A DNA stretch of 64,000 nt from the NCBI GenBank assembly GCA_030680855.1, contig JAUXUN010000080.1:23656-87655 (forward strand), given 5' to 3'. This stretch comes from Aestuariivirga sp. (lineage in GTDB: Bacteria; Pseudomonadota; Alphaproteobacteria; Rhizobiales; Aestuariivirgaceae). A program made the position numbers and the translations under genes. The notes beneath the pieces were generated by a model. That model had not been told where the DNA came from. It did no database searches and saw only the letters and a list, made by a program, of their open reading frames with translations. Position 1 is the stretch's first letter; the number at the start of each line of letters is the position of its first letter. Below are positions 36,416 through 45,568 of this stretch, piece by piece.

Positions 36416-37882
36416 TCATCGCATCACGATTCCTGGGTCTCCCCGCCCTGACAGCGGCAACAACTCTTCCTTCGACAGAAAACCAGCACGGTCCGAGCTC
36501 ATTGATCTGCAAGCTTCAACGATGACGTGGGCCCAGGTCGCGCTGTGAGCAAACAGCAATCCCGCCGCGTCAAACGTTCCGCCACGATTGCGATAGCCGA
36601 GATAGCGGGTTCTTGGAGGTCCGTTGCCCAAGCGGCGCAGCACGCAGATCATCGGCTCCGGTCTGGTGTGGCTCACGATCACGCGCGGGACGTTGGCGGG
36701 GAATAGTTCGTTAATCTGTTCGATCATGCTGGTGCGGTTCCCCGGCAGGCCACCGACGCAGTGTTTGTCGGCAATCCGACCTGCACCCCAGGTGAGTTTC
36801 TCGCCGACCGCCACCACGGCCCAAGTCAGATCGATAGTCTCGCGCATGTCCAGCCTGTCGCTGGCGCAGGACGTCACGAAGGCAGCCAGCTGAATATCAT
36901 CGTATGCGTTAAGAGCTGGGTCAAGAATCTCGGGCCGGTTCGTGGCCGAGAGCACAACAATCCCCTCGCGTGAATCGAAGCCATCCATTTCCGCGAGCAA
37001 TTGATTGAGGGTTTGTTCCTTCTCGTCATGTCCGCCGCCGGGAATGCCGACGCCCCGCGCCCGGCCTAACGCATCCAATTCATCGATGAATACAACAGCC
37101 GGCGCTTGGGCCCGTGCCTGTTCGAAGAGGTCGCGCACGCGTGCGGCGCCGACGCCGACGCCGACGCCGACGAACATCTCGACAAACTCGGAACCCGTAA
37201 TGGAAAAGAAGGGAACACCCGCTTCTCCCGCAACGGCGCGCGCCAGCAACGTCTTGCCAGTTCCGGGTGGCCCGATCAGCAGTACGCCCTTGGGAATTCG
37301 CGCGCCGAGTTGGCCATATGTTTTCGGATCCCTGAGAAACCCGACAATTTCGGCCAGTTCCTGCTTGGCCTCATCGACGCCAGCCACATCCGCAAAGGAC
37401 ACTTTGACGCCTGTTTCCGCATAGACCTTAGCGCGGCTCTTGCCTATGCCCATGAGGCCACCGTGGCCTTGCGCCATTGGACGCAGTAGAAACATCCACA
37501 GCAACACGAAGCCTGCTGTCGGCAGGAGCCACGAAATGACACTCTCGAAAACGCCGGGGGCCGGCTGGCCGGAGAAGGCAATGCCGCGGCGACTGAGCTC
37601 GTCGGCAATTTGAGAGTCAACCCTGACGGTCGTGAAGTGCCGCGATTCCTTGGCCCCAGCTTCGGAGGGTAAAGCACCGGTAATTCGGCTTGGTCCGACC
37701 ACTAGGTCCTTCACTTCGCCCTTTTCGAGCAACTGCCTGAATTCGCTGTAGGGAATCTCGCGAACATGATTGGATGCAACGAGAAAGTCGCGGATCAGAA
37801 GAACAGCAAACATCGCCGCGAGAAAATACAAGATGTCATAACCGAAAACCCGCTTCGTCGTTGGTTTGTCCTGCTTGTTCAT
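36416..37882 (-). CDS. FtsH-like AAA+ protein with foreign C-terminus
   Basis: 488 residues. Residues 1-320 are a normal FtsH N-terminus: anchor, periplasmic domain, second membrane helix, then the AAA module with GPPGTGKT, Walker [11 protein letters not shown] and [12 protein letters not shown]. At that point, before the Arg fingers, the sequence changes to about 165 residues unrelated to FtsH (containing [26 protein letters not shown]) and there is no HExxH zinc protease. The junction is in the second region of homology (about 36905). I do not recognise the tail. Probably a deletion fusion, or a pseudo-enzyme. Confidence 0.8.
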   Translation of the reverse strand: MNKQDKPTTKRVFGYDILYFLAAMFAVLLIRDFLVASNHVREIPYSEFRQLLEKGEVKDLVVGPSRITGALPSEAGAKESRHFTTVRVDSQIADELSRRGIAFSGQPAPGVFESVISWLLPTAGFVLLWMFLLRPMAQGHGGLMGIGKSRAKVYAETGVKVSFADVAGVDEAKQELAEIVGFLRDPKTYGQLGARIPKGVLLIGPPGTGKTLLARAVAGEAGVPFFSITGSEFVEMFVGVGVGVGAARVRDLFEQARAQAPAVVFIDELDALGRARGVGIPGGGHDEKEQTLNQLLAEMDGFDSREGIVVLSATNRPEILDPALNAYDDIQLAAFVTSCASDRLDMRETIDLTWAVVAVGEKLTWGAGRIADKHCVGGLPGNRTSMIEQINELFPANVPRVIVSHTRPEPMICVLRRLGNGPPRTRYLGYRNRGGTFDAAGLLFAHSATWAHVIVEACRSMSSDRAGFLSKEELLPLSGRGDPGIVMR

Positions 37883-37967
37883 CGCCTTGCTTTCCGGTTT
37901 AAGGGCGGAGGTATTGGTGCATCGGTACGCCCCGGCCTCCCGCCCTGATTGGCACCTGCACTAATCA

Positions 37968-38285
37968 TCATTCTTCGACGCCGCGTCCCGCGAAATAATT
38001 GAAGAGCGGACCGAATATGAGCGCCACATACCAGCCATAGGCGAAGCTTTCGGCGAGGCCGATGAAAAAGCTTGGCCAGTCCAGCAGCCGGAATCCGGGG
38101 AGAAACTGAGCCAGCAGCGCGTGAGTCTGCACCAAGTCCGGAAACAAGAGATAGAACAGGATGCAGGCGACATAGGTGATGACAAAGAACAGACTCACAC
38201 TGATACCAAGCGGAACAACTGGAATGAGAGACGTGCGCGTCGCACCGGACTGTGCCGCCGGTTTGCTAGTGATGTTGTGTGCCAT
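37968..38285 (-). CDS. DUF5676-family membrane protein
   Basis: 105 residues: two membrane helices (VPLGISVSLFFVITYVACILF and SFFIGLAESFAYGWYVALIFG), with the LGxSxxxxFVI and YGWYVALIFGPLxNF patterns of the DUF5676 family found in metal islands. ATG 38285 lies within the end of the YHS gene (20-base overlap). Function unknown. Confidence 0.8.
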   Translation of the reverse strand: MAHNITSKPAAQSGATRTSLIPVVPLGISVSLFFVITYVACILFYLLFPDLVQTHALLAQFLPGFRLLDWPSFFIGLAESFAYGWYVALIFGPLFNYFAGRGVEE

Positions 38286-38595
38286 GGGACTTCTCCTTGC
38301 CGGACGTTCCGGTGCTTTCAGGGTTGATGTAGCTGGCTGTCGAAGCCTCAAACTTGTCGCGGCAACTCGTCGAACAGAAATAGTGAAGACGGCCCGCATA
38401 CATGCTCGTCTTCGCCGTGGCGGTTTCAACGATCATGCCGCAGACCGGATCCTTGTCCTTCGTGGGCGGGATCAGGCGCGTTTGATCGCCAGACCCCGCT
38501 TTGCCGCGGTGACCGAGCACATGGGCGCCGCAGCCAAATCTCATCATGACCGCGAACAGGGCCGCAATGAGCAGGAAATAGATGAGAGCTTCCAT
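38266..38595 (-). CDS. YHS-domain membrane protein
   Basis: 109 residues: one membrane helix (residues 3-22), linker, then a YHS domain (DPVCGMIVETATAKTSMYAG..HYFCSTSCRDKF) that binds metal. The same domain heads copper ATPase 1. Likely a small metal-donor or scavenging protein; overlaps the DUF5676 gene, so the two are co-translated. The tail is His-rich. Confidence 0.88.
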   Translation of the reverse strand: MEALIYFLLIAALFAVMMRFGCGAHVLGHRGKAGSGDQTRLIPPTKDKDPVCGMIVETATAKTSMYAGRLHYFCSTSCRDKFEASTASYINPESTGTSGKEKSHGTQHH

Positions 38596-38673
38596 TGGCC
38601 GTCTCCGTATTCTTAACCGTTCATGTCTTTCAGCATCGCTTCCTGTTCACGGCGGGGTCCGTCTTTGGATGTT

Positions 38674-39291
38674 CTATTGCGCAGGCATCATGCCGCCCTG
38701 CATCATGCCACCTTGCATCATGCCTAGCGGCATCAGGCCCATATGGTTTGCCAGCAGGTCGTCCGCTGTCTTGCGCTGCTCGGCGGAGAGGGCATCGTAG
38801 AGTGGCCCAAACGCCGCCTTCATCGCGCGTACGCCTTCAAGCCGCGCCGTCAGCATCCGCTCTTGCGAGTCCAGCCGTGCGAGTAACTGCGGTGCCAACG
38901 CTTCGGCCATCATTGGCATACCCGCCTCCTTCATCTGCGATCCAATTTTCTGCATGGTATCGGCGAAGGCATCCCAGATCTTGGATTGCGCGTCGGTAAT
39001 CTGAAGTTCTGCGCGCAGGAATGCGATGCGGCCCGCGGTGTGATCGGTCATGCCCATACCACCCATGCTCATCTGAGCGCCGCCACCGCCCATCATTTTC
39101 ATCATGCCGGCCATCATGTCCATCATCATAGGCGTCGACACGCCCTGTTGATCCTGATTTCCGGGTGCGGCCTCGGCAGAGTGAGTGTCCGGCGTGAGAT
39201 GGTGCTCAGGTTGGGTTTGGGCAAAGCCTTGGCTCGATGCCGCGAGCATCGCAGCAAGCGTCAATGTGATAAGCGATTTCGATTTTAACAT
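38674..39291 (-). CDS. Spy/CpxP-like LTXXQ-type periplasmic protein, Met/Gly-rich
   Basis: 205 residues. Signal peptide (LITLTLAAMLAASSQGFA), a Met-rich stretch (MMMDMMAGMMKMMGGGG), helical Spy/CpxP-like core (AELQITDAQSKIWDAFADTMQKI..LSAEQRKTADDLL), then a C-terminal Met/Gly repeat (GMMQGGMMQGGMMPAQ). Family members are chaperones or metal sensors/binders; the Met runs fit Cu(I). ATG 39291. The DNA has a matching short tandem repeat (15-base unit) near 38690-38725. Confidence 0.8.
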   Translation of the reverse strand: MLKSKSLITLTLAAMLAASSQGFAQTQPEHHLTPDTHSAEAAPGNQDQQGVSTPMMMDMMAGMMKMMGGGGAQMSMGGMGMTDHTAGRIAFLRAELQITDAQSKIWDAFADTMQKIGSQMKEAGMPMMAEALAPQLLARLDSQERMLTARLEGVRAMKAAFGPLYDALSAEQRKTADDLLANHMGLMPLGMMQGGMMQGGMMPAQ

Positions 39292-39322
39292 GGTACTTCT
39301 CCTTTGGTTGGGTTTTGGATTA

Positions 39323-39520
39323 TCAAGCACGTTTCGGAGTCTGCGGCATGCGCCGCTCCGCGATTGCAATAATCACGGCAAGCACGAGAAAGACCGCCGC
39401 GCCACTTCCCCACACCACGGCGCTTCCCGGCATGGCAAACATCGGCACGAAGGCGTAGAGCGCGGCCAGCGCTATCCAGATCAGGCTAACCAGACCGATG
39501 AACACACTATCTTCCGTCAT
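39323..39520 (-). CDS. Small two-helix membrane protein
   Basis: 65 residues, two hydrophobic helices (residues 5-25, 32-53) and a basic tail (ERRMPQTPKRA). Directly follows oxidase subunit I by 12 bases. Small subunits of heme-copper oxidases often look like this, so it may be an extra subunit. No known family recognised. Confidence 0.65.
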   Translation of the reverse strand: MTEDSVFIGLVSLIWIALAALYAFVPMFAMPGSAVVWGSGAAVFLVLAVIIAIAERRMPQTPKRA

Positions 39521-39532
39521 GATTTCATCTCC

Positions 39533-41218
39533 TCAATGAGAACCGCCTGCGGCGCTTGCCAGAGGCAATGCGCGCAAGAGGGCAAAAGTCAGAATAGTTG
39601 CGGCATACATTCCGATGACCAGCACCAGAACGCACAAGGGCGCCGTCCACGCCTTCTGGCGGATGGCCGCACTCTCCGTCGTTGCAAGGATGAACGGCTT
39701 AGGCGCGGCGAGCACCTGCTGCCTGCCAGCACCAAGTGCTGTCCCCACAAGCAAAGCAACATAAAACAAGAGCGACAACGCCATGATGACTGCGCCTATG
39801 CCGATGATCGGCGACATCGCGGTCCAAAGCTGCGGCGCGGTTCCGTCATAGGCCACATCAAGTACCCGCCGCGGCATGCCGTTGAGACCGGCGGTCATCC
39901 CGGCAACACCAAACATTGCGAGACCTGCTGTCAGGGTGTAAGGTAGCACCCTCAGAAGGCGTGGCGCCCACAGCGGCCGGTGGAACAGCGCCGGCATGGA
40001 CCAGGTGAACGCCGCCAAGAGGGTGAGCGTCACCGTCCCGATGGTCAAGAAGTGGAAATAGGCCGGTACGAAAAACGTGTCGCTTAGCAGCGGAGCCAGC
40101 CGTTCCTGGATGAGCACGAAGGCGAAGATGCCGCCGAGCGCGAGATTGGCCACAGCCATTCCGATAGCTGCCATGGCTGGCTCTCTCCAGGGCAACATTC
40201 GGAGCCATCCAAAGAGCCCACGTGCACCGCGCGCCCGTGCATGGGCTTCAAGTGACGAAACAATTACCAGGAACACTGCGATGGTCGGCACGCTGATAAA
40301 CAGTGACAGCAGCGACCCCAGCCCGCGCAGGACGGGCGAAAGGCCAGGCTCAAGAAACATGTGGTAGAGCGAAGTTGGGGGAACAAAAATGAGATAGAGT
40401 GCGAAGATTCCCTTTGAGAACCGCTGACCGAAGATTGAACCGACGCCGGTCAAGTCCTGGACCAGCGCGTACCAGATGATGACCGTTCCCATGAGTGGCA
40501 GGTAATGCAGATTGTGAAACAGGAGGTGCCAGCCGGTCGAATGGTTGGCGGGTTCCTGGCCCCAGCCGAAGGCCCAGGCCGCGGCGGGAAGAAAGGTGTT
40601 GAGCGTGGCAAGACTGCTGACCATCACGAGTCCCGCCCAGGCGACTACGGCAAATCCGATGGTGGACCAGACCCGCTGGCCAGAGCGGACTTTGGAAGCG
40701 ATGGCCGTAGCGATGGCACTGACGGCCAAAAGGAAAAGGCCCAAGGCGAGAAGAACGTATCCAGTGTAGAAGGAGCCGGCCTGCCATTTGTTTTCACCAA
40801 CAAGGTCGGGTGATCCGTCATAGAGCAGAGGCGAACCTGTCCATGTGCCAATCTGGCTAGCGGCAAATCCCAGTACCATGAGCAGTACCCCTCCCCAAGC
40901 CACCGGCGCAAACGCAATACGAGCCTCGTCACTAGACTGAGCAGCGGAGAGCGCCATGAGCAGTGCCATCTGGGCGAAGTAGAGCCAGTAGAAGAAAACC
41001 GTGACCCCGTGACCGGTCATCATTCGGTAGCCACTTTGCGGTTCTGCGCCGGCATAACCGGTGCGGATGAGTGCCGTGATCAGGCCGAGGACGACCCCAA
41101 ATACGAGCGTCGTGAGTGCACAGGACACAAGCGTTTTGAGCAGTACCCGGTCGCCTGCGGATAGCTCGCGCAGGCTTTGCGAAATTGAGTTGCTTCTCAT
41201 CATGGCATCACGCGACAT
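39533..41218 (-). CDS. Heme-copper-oxidase-like subunit I lacking two active-site His
   Basis: 561 residues, about 13 membrane helices, related to B-type (ba3-like) oxidase subunit I. Low-spin heme ligands: His70 (TGHGV) and His389. H235-x3-Y239 (FHNLHY) is kept. But at the Cu-B pair the motif is SLYHMF (Y285-H286 instead of HH) and at the high-spin heme AYFHF (Y387 instead of His): both TAC/TAT codons were checked. This enzyme would probably not form the normal binuclear site. Start is uncertain: ATG 41218 (SD GGAAAG), 41230 and 41203 also fit. Downstream of a CuA-containing subunit II. Confidence 0.85.
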   Translation of the reverse strand: MSRDAMMRSNSISQSLRELSAGDRVLLKTLVSCALTTLVFGVVLGLITALIRTGYAGAEPQSGYRMMTGHGVTVFFYWLYFAQMALLMALSAAQSSDEARIAFAPVAWGGVLLMVLGFAASQIGTWTGSPLLYDGSPDLVGENKWQAGSFYTGYVLLALGLFLLAVSAIATAIASKVRSGQRVWSTIGFAVVAWAGLVMVSSLATLNTFLPAAAWAFGWGQEPANHSTGWHLLFHNLHYLPLMGTVIIWYALVQDLTGVGSIFGQRFSKGIFALYLIFVPPTSLYHMFLEPGLSPVLRGLGSLLSLFISVPTIAVFLVIVSSLEAHARARGARGLFGWLRMLPWREPAMAAIGMAVANLALGGIFAFVLIQERLAPLLSDTFFVPAYFHFLTIGTVTLTLLAAFTWSMPALFHRPLWAPRLLRVLPYTLTAGLAMFGVAGMTAGLNGMPRRVLDVAYDGTAPQLWTAMSPIIGIGAVIMALSLLFYVALLVGTALGAGRQQVLAAPKPFILATTESAAIRQKAWTAPLCVLVLVIGMYAATILTFALLRALPLASAAGGSH

Positions 41219-41915
41219 GAATCTTTCCATTCATGAATTGGTGGCCCTCCCCGCAATAAACGGTGCAGTAAAGTAGGTATTCACCGGGTTCGGTGAAGAC
41301 CAGTTGGCGCTCGACGAGAACGCCCTTCGGCAGGCGGATGATGTGACTGCCGCGGCCAAGCTGGAGCGAGGCACCGTGGGCCGCATCGACCGCCATCATC
41401 CTGAAACGATATGGAGTGCTGGTTCGCAGACGTAGCTCCGACGGGTCGAACGACCATTGTTGCGCGACCATGAAGACATCGACCGGTGACACCGCTTCGT
41501 CATGCGCCGACGTTTGCTCAGTCATGCCCGGCATGTCGTGAGCAGCAACTTTTGCGTCCAGGGCCATCGTCATACCGGCCATGGAGTGCGCGGCGGGGCC
41601 CGGTTCGACGAGAATGCTGCCGTCCGATTGCTGGTAACGTTTAAGAAATTCATCCGTCATCGTCCGGAACTCGTCGGGCGTCGGACCTTGTGCCGAGCCG
41701 TGCTCTTCATGGCCGGCCCCAGCGGCCGACATATCCATTGCATCGCCAACTGGCTCGCCCTGCTCCCAGAACCTCAGAGGTGCGGCTCCAATGCCCGCCC
41801 AGAGGCCGTAAAGACTGACCGCGCCCAGACTCGCCGCCGCGATAAAACTGCGACGCGTGGTGAGGCTTCCGGGTTCTGGCCGGATTTGCGCGCGATTGTT
41901 TGAAGTTTCGCCCAT
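41208..41915 (-). CDS. Cytochrome oxidase subunit II-like protein with intact CuA site
   Basis: 235 residues. Tat-like anchor (TTRRSFIAAASLGAVSL), a Met/His-rich linker (GAGHEEHG, HSMAGMTM), and a cupredoxin domain ending CTVYCGEGHQFM, the CuA ligand pattern C-x3-C-x3-H-x2-M. It would accept electrons in the periplasm. Overlaps the start of subunit I. The long His/Met linker is unusual for subunit II and suggests extra copper binding. Confidence 0.9.
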   Translation of the reverse strand: MGETSNNRAQIRPEPGSLTTRRSFIAAASLGAVSLYGLWAGIGAAPLRFWEQGEPVGDAMDMSAAGAGHEEHGSAQGPTPDEFRTMTDEFLKRYQQSDGSILVEPGPAAHSMAGMTMALDAKVAAHDMPGMTEQTSAHDEAVSPVDVFMVAQQWSFDPSELRLRTSTPYRFRMMAVDAAHGASLQLGRGSHIIRLPKGVLVERQLVFTEPGEYLLYCTVYCGEGHQFMNGKIHVA

Positions 41916-41994
41916 ACTACTGCTCTCCTGTCATCATCATCGGGATAGAACGGCACGAATGCCGCCATCATGCCGGCTCGGAAGCCGGTTTGAT

Positions 41995-42369
41995 TCAAAC
42001 GAGAATGATGATCTTGGGTGGAGGCAGAGGAGGCGCGACGATTCGTGTTACAAGTTGCGTAACGTAGGCAATCTCAATGGTTGCCGCCAACGGAATGTGC
42101 GCGGAAACTTCTTCCGCGGGAACGGTGAAGGCAAAACAACCCGCACCAGGATGACAAGTGGCGTTAACCTTTTGTTCCTTGTCTTTATTATCTGCCGGAA
42201 CGGCATGGCCGCTCATGGCAACCACTTGCGCGTCGTTATTTGCACAATGTTCCAGATCCATGGACGATGCCGGAACGACACTCGTAAGAATTATGGCGAT
42301 GCCAAGCACAATCGGCAACGCCTGATAAAGCGTCCGAAAGGCAGAGAATATCCGGCTGAAACCATCCAT
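41995..42369 (-). CDS. Exported Cys-containing protein with PP tail (member 4)
   Basis: 124 residues: signal peptide (residues ~8-33, ALPIVLGIAIILTSVVPASS), Cys/His segment (LEHCANND, CHPGAGC) and a Pro-rich hydrophobic end (IVAPPLPPPKIIILV). Same layout as the other exported Cys proteins in the window. A perfect FNR box lies 35 bases upstream of ATG 42369, so it is likely oxygen-regulated. No family recognised. Confidence 0.65.
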   Translation of the reverse strand: MDGFSRIFSAFRTLYQALPIVLGIAIILTSVVPASSMDLEHCANNDAQVVAMSGHAVPADNKDKEQKVNATCHPGAGCFAFTVPAEEVSAHIPLAATIEIAYVTQLVTRIVAPPLPPPKIIILV

Positions 42370-42403
42370 CTCGGCAATCTGCCCTCGCCAGGCTCCGACC
42401 GCA

Positions 42404-42417
42404 TTGATCTGCATCAA
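42404..42417. promoter_or_regulatory. FNR box (TTGAT-CTGC-ATCAA)
   Basis: Perfect palindrome, 35 bases before the start of the minus-strand exported Cys gene and its downstream oxidase genes. Confidence 0.8.
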
Positions 42418-42824
42418 GTTAAGTCAATGCAGATTGCGCTTATAGTTGCTAGCTATAGTAGCTCCTTAGCCTGACCTGACACTTAAATCATCACCTCAGA
42501 TGCCGATTTTCAACTGCACTGAAGCATCCTTGTTGCGAACACTGGTTGCCATCTCCCGATCTTCGCACATTTCAAGCGAGCAAGAAGCGGCTTGAATGTC
42601 ATATAATCCTGCACCTACCCAAAACATGCCTAAATCAAACAACAAGAGGATCATAATGGCCCATCATTGTGTAACCCGCAGAAGTCCACTCTTCCAATTT
42701 CAATTTCTGAAATATTGGTGGCCGCATTCCTGCACGCATAAGTTTCGACTTTAACTTATTTAGTATTCGAGGCCGTCGTATTGAAGTGGCAAGATCATTG
42801 AATGAAATCCAAGTACCTAAATCC
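42418..42824. other. Intergenic region, no gene seen
   Basis: About 400 AT-rich bases between divergent genes. A small minus-strand open frame (42635-42838) has no ribosome-binding site or known domain and crosses the start of the next gene; I do not support it. Confidence 0.5.
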
Positions 42825-44171
42825 ATGGTTGAATTCATGAGTACCGGACGATTGATTAATGAAGCTGAACTGGAGACCTTGCAGCGCGAGACTTTCGACT
42901 ATTTCATACACGAGGCAAACCCCGCCAATGGGTTGATCATCGACAAGACCGCGGCGAACTGGCCCGCCAGTATCGCCGCCACCGGGCTGGCGCTCGCCGC
43001 CTATCCGGTTGGCGTTGAGCGCGGATTCTGGGCACGGAACGTCGCTGTAGAGCGCACTCTGACCACCCTGCGCTTCTTCTGGAACAGCCCGCAGGGACCA
43101 GAGCCGGACGCCACCGGCCATAAAGGGTTCTACTATCACTTCCTCGACATGCAGACCGGCCGTCGCGCCTGGGATTGCGAATTGTCGACCATCGATAGTG
43201 CCTTCCTGCTGGCCGGAGCCCTGGCGGCTGGCGCCAATTTTGACGCAGAGACCGCCGATGAACGAGAAATTCGCGGTCTCGCCGATGCGCTCTATCGTCG
43301 GGCCGACTGGGCCTGGGCACAAAACGGCGAAGCCACGGTGACGCATGGCTGGCGGCCCGAAAGCGGGTTCATTGACTTTCGGTGGCAAGGCTATGACGAA
43401 GCCCTCTTGCTCTATGTTCTTGGCCTCGCCTCCCCCACTCATCCTCTTCCGCAAGAGAGCTATGACGCGTGGCTATCCACCTATCGATGGGAACAATGCT
43501 ACGGCTATGACTACCTTTATGGAGGGCCGCTGTTCATTCACCAGCTCTCCCACGTCTGGATCGATTTTCGCGGCATCCAGGATGCGTTCATGCGCGACAA
43601 GGGCATCGACTACTTTGAGAACAGCAGACGTGCCACCTACGTACAGCAGCGCTACGCCATCGAAAACCCGCTCAAGTTCGCGGGCTATGGCGAGCATTGC
43701 TGGGGGATCACGGCCAGTGAGGGTCCCGGGCCTGAAACGATCAAGCTGCACGGCATCGAACGCAGCTTTTTCGATTACGTCGGGCGCGGCGTTCCCTATG
43801 GGCCCGACGATGGCACGCTGGCGCCCTGGGCCGCGGTCGCCTCCTTGCCATTCGCGCCTGACATCGTTCTGCCAGCGATCAATTACTGCGTTCACCAGGC
43901 CAAGCTCAAAGAATCCAACGCCTATGGCTTCAAGGCCGCGTTCAATCCGACACATCCGGGCGAACCCGGCAATCCTCTTGGCTGGTGGGTTTCGCCGTGG
44001 CACTTCGGGCTCAACGAGGGCCCGATCGTGTTAATGATCGAAAACTACCGCAGCGGGCTATTATGGCGCCTGATGCGCGGCTGTTCCCATATCCAACAGG
44101 GGCTGCGGCAAGCAGGCTTCACCGGAGGATGGTTGGCTCAATCGGACAAGGGCCCGGAATCCTGTTCTTGA
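42825..44171 (+). CDS. Glucoamylase-family (beta-glucan-active, GH144-like) protein
   Basis: About 448 residues, alpha/alpha-barrel glycosidase of the glucoamylase-like family that includes endo-beta-1,2-glucanases. Conserved stretches: ASIAATGLALAAYPVGVERGFW, FYYHFLDM, WDCELSTIDSA, HLWIDFRG-like HVWIDFRGIQDAFM, and a C-terminal GPIVLMIENYRSG. No signal peptide is evident, so the enzyme is likely cytoplasmic. Starts possible at GTG 42786, ATG 42825 and ATG 42837. Its presence among metal genes is unexplained; it may act on cyclic beta-1,2-glucan. Confidence 0.8.
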   Translation: MVEFMSTGRLINEAELETLQRETFDYFIHEANPANGLIIDKTAANWPASIAATGLALAAYPVGVERGFWARNVAVERTLTTLRFFWNSPQGPEPDATGHKGFYYHFLDMQTGRRAWDCELSTIDSAFLLAGALAAGANFDAETADEREIRGLADALYRRADWAWAQNGEATVTHGWRPESGFIDFRWQGYDEALLLYVLGLASPTHPLPQESYDAWLSTYRWEQCYGYDYLYGGPLFIHQLSHVWIDFRGIQDAFMRDKGIDYFENSRRATYVQQRYAIENPLKFAGYGEHCWGITASEGPGPETIKLHGIERSFFDYVGRGVPYGPDDGTLAPWAAVASLPFAPDIVLPAINYCVHQAKLKESNAYGFKAAFNPTHPGEPGNPLGWWVSPWHFGLNEGPIVLMIENYRSGLLWRLMRGCSHIQQGLRQAGFTGGWLAQSDKGPESCS

Positions 44172-44316
44172 AACAAAGTGGCCAAGCCATCGCCTGTACA
44201 GTACCATTCCAGCCGCGCTTGCGGAGGCGACCAAGCTCGTAGATCGCATCAGGCGTAAGGCATGAGTGTTGTAATGGATCAAACTGTCGCAAGAACCGTT
44301 TTACCAGTCGGCTTAA

Positions 44317-44726
44317 GTGATAAGCTCAACGCAAAAATGTTTTTGCACGACGCTTGATCAAAATATTCCTCTGCAGCATCTGAAGATCAACACCAGTCAT
44401 GAAAATATGCGGGGCGAACTCCAGCTTACACATCCGCATTTGTTTGCCAGCACACCCACCTTCGTTTCTGAGCGAAACTTCCTGGGCATGTTGGCCACGT
44501 TCAAGCAGTTGAACGGATCAGCCGTCTTGAGGCTTACCGCGAACAGGTTCTATCTTTCGCGCCGGAGATAGCACGCCATGACTTCGGCCCGCATGGCGTC
44601 TTCATGGGGTATGACTTTCACCTAACACCTGAGGGGCCAAAACTCATCGAGATCAATACCAATGCGGGAGGTGCTTTTCTCAATGCCGCCCTTTTGAATG
44701 CCCACGGGCCTGCTGCAAAGAAGTGA
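44317..44726 (+). pseudogene. ATP-grasp-like gene fragment, frameshifted
   Basis: The first frame (TPTFVSERNFLGMLATFKQLNG..) breaks near 44520-44530; in the next frame follow RLEAYREQVLSFAPEI, HDFGPHGVFMGYDFHLTPEG, PKLIEINTNAGGAFLNA, a run known from ATP-grasp-like proteins of unknown substrate. The stop is at 44724-44726 and the C-terminal part of the family is missing. A truncated, shifted remnant. Confidence 0.6.
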
Positions 44727-44875
44727 ATGATCGCTTTCTTCTGCCCATTGGCGAAGGTTTCGAAACTGTCATCGCGGCGATGTTTAGAGTCTTTCTGACT
44801 TTGACTGAATCACCGGGCCTTCCCAAATCAGTCTGATTTTGATTCAACATGTGTGCTGAACAGAGGTCAGTATGC

Positions 44876-45268
44876 GTGGCTCGATCTTATTCTTTGGATT
44901 TGCGTGGACGCGTTGTGAGATCTGTCGCTGGTGGAAAATCCTGCCGTGCAGCGGCGGCCCTGTTTGATGTCAGCGTTTCGAGTGTGGTGAAGTGGCGGCA
45001 GATAGAACATGGAACAGGCAGTGCTGCGGCCAGACGGATGGGTGGCAGAAGACCCTATCTCCTTGAAACCCACCGAGACTTTCTGCTGTCGCGGATGGCT
45101 GAAAAGCCTGACCTGACCTTGCAGGCGCTGTTGGATGAACTGCGCGAACGTGAAACGGTTGTGAGTTTGGACACGCGCTGGCGTTTCCTCAAACGCTGCG
45201 GCATCAGCTTCAAAAAGACCATTCGCGCCGCCGGGCAGGACCGGTCTGACACCGCCAGAGCCTTCATG
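44876..45268 (+). mobile_element. IS630-family transposase, N-terminal fragment
   Basis: About 130 residues from a GTG start: ARSYSLDLRGRVVRSVAGGKS, SVSSVVKWRQ, LAEKPDLTLQALLDEL-like AEKPDLTLQALLDEL and GISFKKTIRAAGQDRSD. This is the HTH and linker half of IS630 OrfA-type transposases; the DDE half is missing. Continues in frame into a PDZ domain, so a junction lies near 45268. Confidence 0.8.
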
Positions 45269-45511
45269 TCGGCGAGGCGCTCGCCGTTCGGAGCTATGAT
45301 CGCAGGCGTCGTACAAGGCTCGGCGGCGGCGAAGGCTGGGCTTCAGCGCGGTGACCTCATAGTCACAGTCAATGGCCGGCCAGTCGTGAGCGCGGCCCAG
45401 CTACGCGCTCGTATTGGTCTGGTACGAGTTGGCAAGACGATTGAGCTCGAACTCTTGCGCAACGGCAATCGCCTCAGGTTGAGCGCGCGCGTCGCGGAAG
45501 CTGCACAGTGA
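45269..45511 (+). pseudogene. PDZ-domain fragment of a DegP/HtrA-like protease
   Basis: In-frame continuation: FGAMIAGVVQGSAAAKAGL, QRGDLIVTVNGRPV, then ARIGLVRVGKTIELELLRNG. This is the last PDZ domain of a Do-like serine protease, cut from its catalytic domain by the IS630 junction. High GC compared with the IS fragment. Confidence 0.8.
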
Positions 45512-45568
45512 ATCCGGTCGAGCCACGACACGGTCGATGGCGAAAGCATGTGGGCATCAAGAGCCCAA

